From an uncultured Flavobacteriales bacterium (GTDB lineage Bacteria; Bacteroidota; Bacteroidia; Palsa-965), in NCBI GenBank assembly GCA_937974275.1, contig CALJIF010000085.1, positions 1 to 14,650 on the forward strand: a DNA stretch of 14,650 nucleotides, written 5' to 3'. Of this stretch, positions 1 to 6,640 are shown piece by piece; the stretch's first letter is position 1, and each line of letters opens with the position of its first letter. The translations under genes and the position numbers were made by a program. The notes beneath the pieces were generated by a model. The model was not told the origin of the DNA, searched no databases, and saw nothing but the letters and a program-made list of their open reading frames with translations.

Positions 1-2
1 TG

Positions 3-410
3 AAGCAAAATGTACAAACCGTAAATAGCGGAAATTTGTTGCTCTACGACGAAAGTTTCCGTTTTGATAAATTGTATTTACAATGTGAAGTTCCGTTTTG
101 GCCGGAAGCGCGCAGCAAGTTCTCGTGGAGTGCGGGAGGATACGCAGGATTCTTCAGCTTCTCGAATGTGGATCGAATCAATTTATTCGGAAGTGATGCA
201 CTGGCGAATAGCATGTTCTTCGGAGTGAGCACTGTTGCTGACTTCCAGGCATTCCCCGGATTTTTCATTTTTCTGAAACCAATTACAGAATACAAATACT
301 TCCGCAATCCTGCGGTTGATCCTACAGGTAGCGTACATCACAACATCATGACCTATAGTATCATGATTGGTTTGCGCTACGATCCTTCTGTGATGGATGA
401 GTACAAGTGA
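3..410 (+). CDS. C-terminal part of a probable outer-membrane beta-barrel protein (partial)
   Basis: The reading frame is open from the left edge of the window to a TGA at 408-410, so the gene starts upstream and only its last 135 residues are seen. The visible part is rich in aromatic residues in alternating patterns (for example FFSFSNVD and YSIMIGLRYD), with short turns between likely strands. This is the look of the end of an outer-membrane beta-barrel or a barrel-like secreted protein of Bacteroidota. No signal peptide or family motif can be judged because the N-terminus is missing. The next gene, bioF, starts at or just before its stop codon, so the two are probably co-transcribed, but nothing in the sequence ties it to biotin. 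The coding call is secure; the barrel assignment is an inference from composition. Confidence 0.6.
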   Translation, partial: KQNVQTVNSGNLLLYDESFRFDKLYLQCEVPFWPEARSKFSWSAGGYAGFFSFSNVDRINLFGSDALANSMFFGVSTVADFQAFPGFFIFLKPITEYKYFRNPAVDPTGSVHHNIMTYSIMIGLRYDPSVMDEYK

Positions 411-1548
411 TATGAGCGGACTTTCCCGACTGGATCAACATCTGAAAATTTTTCTCGAGCAACGCCACCAACAACAAGCCTTGCGTGAATTAGTTCCTCA
501 TGACAATTCACGAATAGATTTTTCGTCAAATGATTATTTGTCATTGACTCGCGAAAATTTGTTGGAGGAACGTGTTAAACAGCTCTTAATTCCATTTACG
601 GGAAGAAGTGTTTATGGCTCCGGAGGTTCTCGACTATTAACGGGTGATCACTCCTTTCTACACGAAACAGAACAAGTACTTGCAGATTTTTTCCGAGGGG
701 AAAACGCATTGTTATTTCCGTCGGGATATTCGGCGAATTTGTCGTTGATGCAAGCGTTGCCGAAACGTGGTGATACTATAATTTACGACAAGTTTATTCA
801 TGCGTCTGTACGCGATGGAATTCGGTTGTCTATGGCTCAATCATGGGCATTTGAGCATCACGATTATGTGCATCTGGAAGCGTTGCTGGTTAAGGCTTCC
901 GGAACTAAATGGGTGGTAGTGGAATCGGTGTATTCCATGGACGGAGACTTCACCGATTTGAAACAACTGGTTGCTATTTGCGAAAAATACAATGCGTTTA
1001 TCATCCTGGATGAGGCGCATTCAACCGGTGTTTTCGGAACTCATGGAGAAGGTTGTGCTGTTCAACAAGAACTTCATGAGGCAATTGCCGTTCGCTTATA
1101 CACTTTCGGAAAAGCAGCAGGAGCGCATGGTGCAGCAGTTGTGGGAAATACCGTATTGAAAAATTATCTGATCAATTTTGCGCGGCCGGTAATTTATTCC
1201 ACTGCAATCAGTTTGCATGAAGCTGCGGTAATACGAGCAGCTGTAGAACAAATGGCAAATGCGGATACAAAACGTCAGCAGTTATTTCATTTACTCCGTG
1301 AAATTGAATTGTCCGGAATGTCTCATACAGCCCAATTGCATGGTCATCCGCTTTCGCCCATCCGATATTTTCCTTGTCCGGGGAATGAAGCTGTGTCGCA
1401 ATTAGCGTCGAAATGTTTGCATGCCGGCTTCGATGTACGTGCTATTAAATCACCAACAGTTCCGGAGGGAGAAGAACGGCTGCGCATCATTTTGCACGCA
1501 CACAATTCACTTGCCGAAGTTCAGTCTTTATTAAGTTCGCTTCGATAG
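397..1548 (+). CDS. bioF: 8-amino-7-oxononanoate synthase (BioF)
   Basis: This is a PLP-dependent alpha-oxoamine synthase that condenses a pimeloyl thioester with L-alanine to give 8-amino-7-oxononanoate, the first step of biotin ring assembly in the cytoplasm. Its 383 residues match the usual family length. Visible landmarks are FSSNDYL (42-48), GSGGSRLLTG (74-83), FIHAS with H135, DEAHSTGVFG (205-214, with D205 and H208) and YTFGKAAGAHGA (235-246), where K239 is the expected Schiff-base lysine. PTVPEGEERLRI (353-364) matches the C-terminal region of BioF. The ATG at 397 overlaps the upstream gene by 14 bases; a second ATG at 412 lies just after that gene's stop and is equally plausible, giving a protein five residues shorter. 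bioD and bioA follow, which favours BioF over the related KBL enzyme (2-amino-3-ketobutyrate ligase). Confidence 0.93.
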   Translation: MSTSDMSGLSRLDQHLKIFLEQRHQQQALRELVPHDNSRIDFSSNDYLSLTRENLLEERVKQLLIPFTGRSVYGSGGSRLLTGDHSFLHETEQVLADFFRGENALLFPSGYSANLSLMQALPKRGDTIIYDKFIHASVRDGIRLSMAQSWAFEHHDYVHLEALLVKASGTKWVVVESVYSMDGDFTDLKQLVAICEKYNAFIILDEAHSTGVFGTHGEGCAVQQELHEAIAVRLYTFGKAAGAHGAAVVGNTVLKNYLINFARPVIYSTAISLHEAAVIRAAVEQMANADTKRQQLFHLLREIELSGMSHTAQLHGHPLSPIRYFPCPGNEAVSQLASKCLHAGFDVRAIKSPTVPEGEERLRIILHAHNSLAEVQSLLSSLR

Positions 1549-1589
1549 ACAAATGTTTTTCATCTTTTAAGCGCCGTTTTTTGTCTATC
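1544..1589. repeat. Perfect 10-bp inverted repeat in the bioF-bioD gap
   Basis: GATAGACAAA at 1544-1553, which includes the bioF stop codon, is exactly complemented by TTTGTCTATC at 1580-1589, with 26 bases between the arms. The long loop and the lack of a T-run after the second arm argue against a simple intrinsic terminator. It could be a protein-binding site or a weak RNA hairpin. The arm orientation is the reverse of the published BirA operator pattern (TTGT outside, ACAA inside), so it does not read as a BirA site. Confidence 0.55.
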
Positions 1590-1632
1590 AAAGATATTTC
1601 TGCGATATTTGAGAACCCCCTGTATAGGAATT

Positions 1633-2259
1633 ATGAGAAAACTATTTGTTACCGGAATTGGCACTGATGTAGGTAAAACTGTGGTGTCTGCAATATTGGT
1701 AGAAGCGTTGCAAGCGGACTACTGGAAGCCTGTGCAAACCGGCAGCTATTTTTCTACGGATTCCGAAAAAATCAGAAAGTATATTTCCAATTCGAAAACC
1801 GTTGTGCATCCTGAATCGTATGTGCTTCGCCAATATATGTCTCCGCACGCCGCAGCTGAATTGGAAGGTCAACATATCGAGTTATCGGGAATTAATCTGC
1901 CGGCATCGTCTAATGCAAACATGGTAATTGAAGGCGCAGGTGGAATTATGGTTCCGATTAACGAGAAAGAATTTATTCTTGATATTATCATTAAAACGCA
2001 ATCGGAAGTGGTGTTGGTGGTGCAGAATTATTTGGGAAGTATTAATCATTCCTTATTATCAATTGACGCATTACGCTTCAGAAATATTCCTGTTTTAGGA
2101 ATTGTCTTTAACGGACCTCCGCATAAATTGTCGGAAGATATTATCCTGAATTATTCCGGTCTGAAGTGTTTGGGTCGCATCAATAAAGAGACGGTAATCA
2201 ATCAGGAGGTCGTTAGCAGGTACGCCGTTCAATTTCGCGAAAATCTCTCTAAACTGTAA
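1633..2259 (+). CDS. bioD: Dethiobiotin synthetase (BioD)
   Basis: This enzyme is an ATP-dependent carboxylase/cyclase that closes the ureido ring of dethiobiotin from 7,8-diaminopelargonic acid and CO2. The P-loop GIGTDVGKT is at residues 8-16 and follows the short first strand MRKLFVT. WKPVQTG (31-37) carries the conserved lysine K32 of the BioD KPVxTG motif, and EGAGG (100-104) is the second nucleotide/substrate loop. Its length of 208 residues is slightly short but within the family range. An in-frame TTG at 1609 would add eight residues, but ATG 1633 places the first strand exactly as in known BioD proteins, so it was chosen. The gene sits between bioF and bioA in one direction, in catalytic partnership with both. 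Confidence 0.92.
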   Translation: MRKLFVTGIGTDVGKTVVSAILVEALQADYWKPVQTGSYFSTDSEKIRKYISNSKTVVHPESYVLRQYMSPHAAAELEGQHIELSGINLPASSNANMVIEGAGGIMVPINEKEFILDIIIKTQSEVVLVVQNYLGSINHSLLSIDALRFRNIPVLGIVFNGPPHKLSEDIILNYSGLKCLGRINKETVINQEVVSRYAVQFRENLSKL

Positions 2260-2288
2260 TTCGGACGTATCTTTGTTCATGTCCGAAT
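2259..2288. repeat. Perfect 8-bp inverted repeat spanning the bioA start
   Basis: ATTCGGAC at 2259-2266 pairs exactly with GTCCGAAT at 2281-2288, with a 14-base loop that contains a TATCTTTG octamer and the first two bases of the bioA ATG. As RNA, the hairpin would hold the start region of bioA. As DNA, it is a possible operator over the start-proximal promoter-like box. Its left end is the last base of the bioD stop codon. Confidence 0.5.
2268..2275 (+). promoter_or_regulatory. Possible Bacteroidota -7 box before bioA
   Basis: TATCTTTG fits the TAnnTTTG consensus of Bacteroidota housekeeping promoters and lies three bases before the bioA ATG at 2279, which would give a leaderless or nearly leaderless transcript. 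No convincing TTG/TTTG -33 element is seen about 19 bases upstream, so the match may be chance within an operon gap. Confidence 0.3.
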
Positions 2289-3562
2289 CGTTAGTACATC
2301 GCGATGCCGCGGTAATCTGGCATCCGTTTACACCACAACAATCGCAGCAATTACCCATCGCTATCAGTCATTCGCGTGGTGCTGAAGTGTTCGATCAAAA
2401 CGGTGATTCTTACATTGATGCAATTTCATCTTGGTGGGTAATAACGCACGGACATGCACACCCAAAAATTGTAGCTGCCGTTCAGAACCAAGCGGCCCAA
2501 TTGCCACACGTTATGTTTTCGGGTGTTACACACGAACCGGCAGTGCGTTGCGCTGAACTATTGCTACAGCGAGCTCCGCATTATAGTAAAGTATTTTATT
2601 CCGACGATGGTTCTACAGCCGTTGAAGTAGCCATTAAAATGGCCTTGCAATTTTGGCATAACAAAGGTCAAGCTCGCAACACAATTATCGCTTTTGAAAA
2701 TGCGTATCATGGCGATACTTTCGGCAGCATGTCTGTTGGTGCGAGAAATGTTTTTAGTGCAGCATTCGAACGTCACTTGTTTCAGGTGAAAACAATTCCT
2801 GTGCCTGTCAGCGGGCAAGAGGAGCGTTCGATCAACGCTTTCAAAACAATTCTTCAAGAAGAAAACGTTGCCGCATTTATCGTAGAACCTTTAATACAAG
2901 GAGCAGGAGGGATGCTGATGTATGATGCAACTGTTTTGGATGAATTATTCGAAGTTGCAGCAGCATCAGAAGTGATTACCATTGCAGATGAAGTAATGAC
3001 CGGGTTTGGCCGCACGGGAACTTTTTTTGCAACGGATCAGTGTCGGCATAAACCGGATATTATAGCATTATCGAAAGGATTGACGGGCGGTTTTTTGCCC
3101 TTGGGGGCAACCTTATGCACCTCTGAAATTCATGAAGCATACTTAACTGACGATCGCACAAAAACATTTTTTCACGGACATTCGTTTACCGGAAATCCTT
3201 TAGCGTGCGCAGCAGCTGTAGCTTCGCTGGAGTTGTTTGAAGAAGAAAATACGATGCAAAATGTATCGCGAATGGCAGGAGTATTTCAATCTTGGATTCA
3301 TGAATTTGAACAGCTTCAAGGTGTACAAGAAGTCCGCACAATGGGAGGAATCTTCGCGGTGGAATTAAAACCTGAACAAGGACCAACCGGATATTTAAAT
3401 CCGATTGCTGAACGCGCTTTACAGTTTTTTCCCGAACACGGCGTGTTGTTGCGACCGTTAGGAAATGTGTTGTACGTTATTCCTCCGTATTGCATTCAAC
3501 CAAATCAGCTGCAAATTGTTAAAGACACATTAATGCGTTTTATTAAAGAATTGCAAAGATGA
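2279..3562 (+). CDS. bioA: Adenosylmethionine-8-amino-7-oxononanoate aminotransferase (BioA)
   Basis: This is a class III PLP aminotransferase that makes 7,8-diaminopelargonate from 8-amino-7-oxononanoate, classically with S-adenosylmethionine as amino donor. It has 427 residues, the usual BioA length. Landmarks are WHPFTPQ (14-20), ISSWWVITHGHAHP (49-62; the SSWW motif is typical of BioA), AYHGDT (142-147), DEVMTGFGRTG (237-247) with the PLP-ring aspartate D237, and ALSKGLTGG (263-271) with K266 as Schiff-base lysine. HGHSFTGNPLAC (299-310) is the usual phosphate-side loop. A TTG two codons upstream exists, but the ATG at 2279 is preferred. The gene follows bioD after 19 bases and overlaps the next gene by four bases (ATGA), so translation of the transporter is probably coupled to it. 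Confidence 0.94.
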   Translation: MSESLVHRDAAVIWHPFTPQQSQQLPIAISHSRGAEVFDQNGDSYIDAISSWWVITHGHAHPKIVAAVQNQAAQLPHVMFSGVTHEPAVRCAELLLQRAPHYSKVFYSDDGSTAVEVAIKMALQFWHNKGQARNTIIAFENAYHGDTFGSMSVGARNVFSAAFERHLFQVKTIPVPVSGQEERSINAFKTILQEENVAAFIVEPLIQGAGGMLMYDATVLDELFEVAAASEVITIADEVMTGFGRTGTFFATDQCRHKPDIIALSKGLTGGFLPLGATLCTSEIHEAYLTDDRTKTFFHGHSFTGNPLACAAAVASLELFEEENTMQNVSRMAGVFQSWIHEFEQLQGVQEVRTMGGIFAVELKPEQGPTGYLNPIAERALQFFPEHGVLLRPLGNVLYVIPPYCIQPNQLQIVKDTLMRFIKELQR

Positions 3563-4287
3563 TTTCTGATCAGCCGAAAGTGCGCCTCTTGCTTATTTTA
3601 TCTGCAGTGTTTATTGCCTGCGCAGTAACGGCTGAGTTGATCAGTTCCAAAGTATTTATTATCGACATTTCCATTGGCTCCTGGAATATTGGTTCATTCC
3701 CGGGAGTTGTAGGCATTTTACCATGGCCTGTCGTTTTTCTGGTTACTGATGTATTGAATGAATTCTATGGAAAAAAAACAGTGCGCTTCTTGTCCATTCT
3801 CACGTGTTTCATCATCGCACTGGCATTTATCATTGTATCCATTGCGATGGAAGTTGATACGATTTTGCCGTCGCCAACCAACGAAGAATTTTCGTCCGTT
3901 TTCGGAATGTCACGATGGATTATTGCCGGAAGTATTGCCGCATTCTTGATCAGCCAGTTAATTGATTCTATGATTTTCTGGTTAATCAAACGCTCCACAG
4001 GCGATCGCTGGATATGGCTAAGATCAACAGGTTCAACTGTAGTGAGTCAGTTGATTGATTCGTTTGTGGTACTTTATATAGGATTTGTGTTGCCCGGAAA
4101 ATTGCCTGAAGGCACAGGATTTATTGAAACCGGAATGACAAACTATGTAATCAAGCTGTTGATTGCAGTTGGACTTACACCGGCGATTTATTTGATGCAC
4201 TGGCTGGTGCGCGTTTACCTTGGGAAAGCAACTGTTGTTGAATTGCAGCAGCAAGCGGCAGGAGAGGCCGAGTCAACAAAAATCTGA
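3559..4287 (+). CDS. Vut_1/YhhQ-family transporter (queuosine precursor or vitamin uptake)
   Basis: This integral membrane protein of 242 residues belongs to the DUF165/COG1738 family, of which E. coli YhhQ imports queuosine precursors (preQ0/preQ1). Several hydrophobic helices are visible (about 9-28, 48-65, 75-97, 117-143, 159-178 and 197-221). Family signatures are VTDVLNEFYGKK (62-73), SQLIDS (132-137) and its second copy STVVSQLIDSFV (159-170), suggesting an internally repeated fold. The start codon lies inside the bioA stop (ATGA), giving a tight operon link to biotin synthesis. Two readings remain: a queuosine-precursor importer that happens to share the transcript, or a family member with a biotin-related substrate. 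Family membership is clear; the substrate is not shown by the sequence. No preQ1 riboswitch-like leader is apparent. Confidence 0.85.
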   Translation: MISDQPKVRLLLILSAVFIACAVTAELISSKVFIIDISIGSWNIGSFPGVVGILPWPVVFLVTDVLNEFYGKKTVRFLSILTCFIIALAFIIVSIAMEVDTILPSPTNEEFSSVFGMSRWIIAGSIAAFLISQLIDSMIFWLIKRSTGDRWIWLRSTGSTVVSQLIDSFVVLYIGFVLPGKLPEGTGFIETGMTNYVIKLLIAVGLTPAIYLMHWLVRVYLGKATVVELQQQAAGEAESTKI

Positions 4288-5187
4288 TTAGTTGCGCGGA
4301 TGAAATTTCTTGACCTGTTCACTTAGGAAACTGCGATCCATATGCGTGTAAATTTCGGTCGTGGTAATCGACTCATGTCCTAACATTTCCTGAACCGCAC
4401 GAAGGTCTGCACCACCTTCCACCAGGTGCGTTGCAAAAGAATGGCGGAACGTGTGCGGGCTAATTGTCTTGCGAATTCCGGCTTTGAACGCTTGTTGTTT
4501 GATAATGGTAAACACCATTACACGTGAAAGTCGCTTTCCTCGCCGATTCAGAAACAGAATATCTTCTTCACCTTTCTGAATTTCTTGATGAACACGAACG
4601 GTTTCCAGATATATTCTGATATGCTTTATTGCTGTTGAGCCAATAGGAACCAATCGTTCTTTGTCGCCTTTACCGATTACCCTTACGTACATTTCATCTT
4701 CGTATAATCCTGAAATGCGGAGATTGACCAATTCACTCACACGAAGTCCACAACTGTACAGAGTTTCCAGCATGGCACGATTTCGTTCTCCTTCAGGTGT
4801 TGATCGATCCACGGATTCCAGCAAGCGTTCTATTTCTTCCGGAGAAAGCGTATCGGGTAAATGTCTTGCAGTACGCGGCGCTTCAAGTAAATCAGTAGGA
4901 TCAGTATTGATCAGATTTTCCATCAGCAAATACTTGTAGAACGCCCGTATGCCGGAAATGATTCGGGCTTGCGTGGTTGCAGTCATTCCCAATTCTGTAA
5001 TCCATACCAGAAATCCGCGAAGATCATCCAGCGTAATATCCTGGGGCGTTTTGGTCTTTCCTGAAATTTCCAAGTACTGCACCAGTTTTTCAATGTCATG
5101 CTGATACGCTTCAATGGAATTGGCAGACAAGGATCGCTCCAGTTGTAAATACAACTTAAATCCTGCAATATCTGCGTTCCATTTCAT
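4288..5187 (-). CDS. xerD: Site-specific tyrosine recombinase XerD-like
   Basis: This tyrosine recombinase has 299 residues and an N-terminal SAM-like DNA-binding domain (about 5-90) followed by the catalytic domain. The full catalytic set is present: R149 in SCGLRVSELVNL, K173 in IGKGDKERLVP, H245 and R248 in HTFRHSFATHL, H271 in LGHESI, and the nucleophile Y280 in EIYTHMD. The positions are within one residue of E. coli XerD, and the protein has no extra domains. It therefore reads as the housekeeping recombinase that resolves chromosome dimers at dif, not a phage integrase. No attachment site or mobile-element border lies nearby. Its stop codon abuts that of the transporter with no gap, and it diverges from aroQ with 33 bases between the starts. 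XerC versus XerD cannot be fully settled from one window. Confidence 0.9.
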   Translation of the reverse strand: MKWNADIAGFKLYLQLERSLSANSIEAYQHDIEKLVQYLEISGKTKTPQDITLDDLRGFLVWITELGMTATTQARIISGIRAFYKYLLMENLINTDPTDLLEAPRTARHLPDTLSPEEIERLLESVDRSTPEGERNRAMLETLYSCGLRVSELVNLRISGLYEDEMYVRVIGKGDKERLVPIGSTAIKHIRIYLETVRVHQEIQKGEEDILFLNRRGKRLSRVMVFTIIKQQAFKAGIRKTISPHTFRHSFATHLVEGGADLRAVQEMLGHESITTTEIYTHMDRSFLSEQVKKFHPRN

Positions 5188-5208
5188 GTCGTAACCCTTT
5201 GCTTTTAG

Positions 5209-5216
5209 TAATTTCG
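5209..5216 (+). promoter_or_regulatory. Possible -7 box for aroQ
   Basis: TAATTTCG lies four bases before the aroQ ATG and differs from TAnnTTTG by one base. The same octamer precedes the E1 gene at 10743. In the 33-base xerD-aroQ gap this is the only promoter-like element for the plus strand, and it would give a leaderless aroQ mRNA. No clear -33 element is seen. Confidence 0.35.
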
Positions 5217-5220
5217 CGGT

Positions 5221-5637
5221 ATGAAAATACTCATTCTCAACGGGCCGAACTTAAATTTGATTGGCACGCGTGAGCCCGAAGTGTACGGGACAGAAAACTT
5301 TGATGCGATGATGAAGGTTTGGGAGAAACAGTTTCCTCAAGTTCAATTGCAGTATTTTCAAAGCAATGTGGAAGGTGAATTGATCAATAAGTTGCACGAA
5401 GTCGGATTTACATTTGATGGAATTATTTTCAATCCCGGCGGATATACACATACCTCTGTAGCACTGGGTGATGCTGTTAAGGCAATCAAAACGCCTGTTG
5501 TGGAAGTACATTTGAGTCATGTGATGAAGCGCGAAGAGTTTAGACACATTTCTTTTATTTCGCCTGCAGCTGCAGGAACCATTTCCGGTTTTGGTATGCG
5601 CGGTTACGAATTGGCTATTCAATCGTTTATAAAATAA
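5221..5637 (+). CDS. aroQ: Type II 3-dehydroquinate dehydratase (AroQ)
   Basis: This enzyme converts 3-dehydroquinate to 3-dehydroshikimate in the shikimate pathway by trans elimination through an enolate; type II enzymes are small dodecamers. Its 138 residues match the family. The N-terminus has the signature ILNGPNLNLIGTREPEVYG (4-22 region) with R17 and the catalytic base Y22. FNPGGYTHTSVALGDA (70-85) carries N71 and H77, EVHLSH (95-100) carries H97, and R108 lies in REEFRH. All known active-site residues are therefore present. The gene stands alone in the pathway here; it diverges from xerD and is followed three bases later by an unrelated small membrane protein gene. Confidence 0.95.
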   Translation: MKILILNGPNLNLIGTREPEVYGTENFDAMMKVWEKQFPQVQLQYFQSNVEGELINKLHEVGFTFDGIIFNPGGYTHTSVALGDAVKAIKTPVVEVHLSHVMKREEFRHISFISPAAAGTISGFGMRGYELAIQSFIK

Positions 5638-5640
5638 CAT

Positions 5641-6198
5641 ATGAAAAAGAGCGGACCGGAGTTTATCAGCGAACGAATTTCATATGTTAAGGATGGCGAA
5701 AGCTTAAGTCTTGTCATCACAGCCAATCATAGTAAAAGTAAAACGCGTTTTTTGTTCGGCGTATTGTTGCTGTGGCTGTTGGGTGGAGGAACAATCATCT
5801 TCAATTTCACCTCCTTGTCGGGCGAACAGTCTAAAGTGATGTTATTGGTATGGTTGGGCTTTTGGATCTATTTTCTGTACATCATTGGGAAAGCATGGAG
5901 ATGGAATAAATTCGGAAACGAAATCATCAAAATTTCAAATGGCACATTGAAATTGAAAAACGATGTGCGCGGAAGAGGTTGGGTACACACGTATGATGCG
6001 TCGAAGATTAAAGATTTGAAGGAGTACGGAGAAGGACAGCCGGCATGGTTCAAACAATTTGGCGGCGATTATTGGTCCACCGATCCCGACACATTATCCT
6101 TTCAATGCGAAGATCGCTTAGTGGCATTCGGTTACCAATTGAACGAAAAAGAAAAGAAGGAAATTTTACGATTATTAAAACACGCGTTGCCGCGCTAG
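5641..6198 (+). CDS. Unrecognised two-TM protein with a PH-like C-terminal region
   Basis: The protein has 185 residues. A polar N-terminus of about 35 residues precedes two hydrophobic segments (about 36-56 and 65-84), which form a membrane hairpin. The remaining 100 residues are soluble and look like a small beta-rich domain ending in a helix: the order NEIIKISNGTLKLK, VHTYDASKIKDLKEYG, DTLSFQCEDRLVAFGYQL and EKEKKEILRLLKHAL resembles the bacterial PH-like layout, where a final helix caps the barrel. This is inference from pattern only; no catalytic motif is visible. It starts three bases after the aroQ stop, so the two are probably co-transcribed, and its stop codon shares the bases CTAG with the stop of the convergent GNAT gene. 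Confidence 0.8.
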   Translation: MKKSGPEFISERISYVKDGESLSLVITANHSKSKTRFLFGVLLLWLLGGGTIIFNFTSLSGEQSKVMLLVWLGFWIYFLYIIGKAWRWNKFGNEIIKISNGTLKLKNDVRGRGWVHTYDASKIKDLKEYGEGQPAWFKQFGGDYWSTDPDTLSFQCEDRLVAFGYQLNEKEKKEILRLLKHALPR

Positions 6199-6635
6199 TT
6201 CAATCGCTTGCGCATCAGGTAGTGTTGAATTTGTCCGAATAGCTTAAAAGTAGGTTCTACAAGTTCGTATCCTAGTGACTTATAAAACTCAACTGCGTTT
6301 TCGCGTGCCTGCAATATAATTTCTCGTAGTTGTTCATCTTTAGCACGAGCTTCCAGATAATGCACAATGAGTTTTCCTAATCCTTTGCCCTGATATTGTG
6401 GGTCTACAGCCATAAAGCGAATTTGCCCAACACCTTCCGTTTCGGTTTTTTGCAATCTTCCGCAAGCGATACACAAGTCTCCCTCAATAATCATCGCATG
6501 AATGGAAGTATTTTCAGATGCATCTTGTTCCGAACCTCGTGCTTGATTCCAGGGCGCACGCAGAACCCGATAGCGTAAATCGAAATACATCTCAAACTCA
6601 CGTGAGTTGAGTGGAGACCGGACTAAATAATTCAA
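6195..6635 (-). CDS. GNAT-family N-acetyltransferase (TTG start)
   Basis: This is a single-domain Gcn5-related acetyltransferase of 146 residues that would use acetyl-CoA; the acceptor is unknown. Motif A is plain: FMAVDPQYQGKGLGKLIVHYLE region (74-95), with the pyrophosphate loop Q80-x-x-G83-x-G85. The segment AVEFYKSLGYELVEP (114-128) is the usual motif B. The start is unusual. The first strand YLVRSP lies upstream of any ATG, an in-frame TAA stands five codons before the TTG at 6635, and that TTG is the only start that keeps the fold whole. The gene begins five bases after the stop of the DUF6089-type gene and is probably translated from the same message. Its stop overlaps the convergent upstream gene within CTAG. 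Confidence 0.82.
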   Translation of the reverse strand: MNYLVRSPLNSREFEMYFDLRYRVLRAPWNQARGSEQDASENTSIHAMIIEGDLCIACGRLQKTETEGVGQIRFMAVDPQYQGKGLGKLIVHYLEARAKDEQLREIILQARENAVEFYKSLGYELVEPTFKLFGQIQHYLMRKRLN

Positions 6636-6640
6636 TGGAA

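Noticed and set aside
1544..1589. Inverted repeat considered as a BirA operator or intrinsic terminator
   Set aside because: The arms are oriented opposite to the known BirA pattern, and there is no T-run after the 26-base-loop hairpin.
1609..1632. TTG start extending BioD by eight residues
   Set aside because: The extension precedes the family-typical first strand, and ATG 1633 fits known BioD N-termini.
3300..3560. Search for a preQ1 or other vitamin riboswitch before the Vut_1 transporter
   Set aside because: The start lies inside the bioA stop codon, leaving no untranslated leader for such an element.
4288..5187. Tyrosine recombinase considered as a phage or integrative-element integrase
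   Set aside because: Length, catalytic residue positions and a housekeeping neighbourhood fit XerC/XerD; no att repeats, tRNA or cargo genes are nearby.
5251..5640. 129-residue open frame antisense to aroQ
   Set aside because: aroQ carries all its catalytic residues; the antisense frame has no family features and an unlikely composition.
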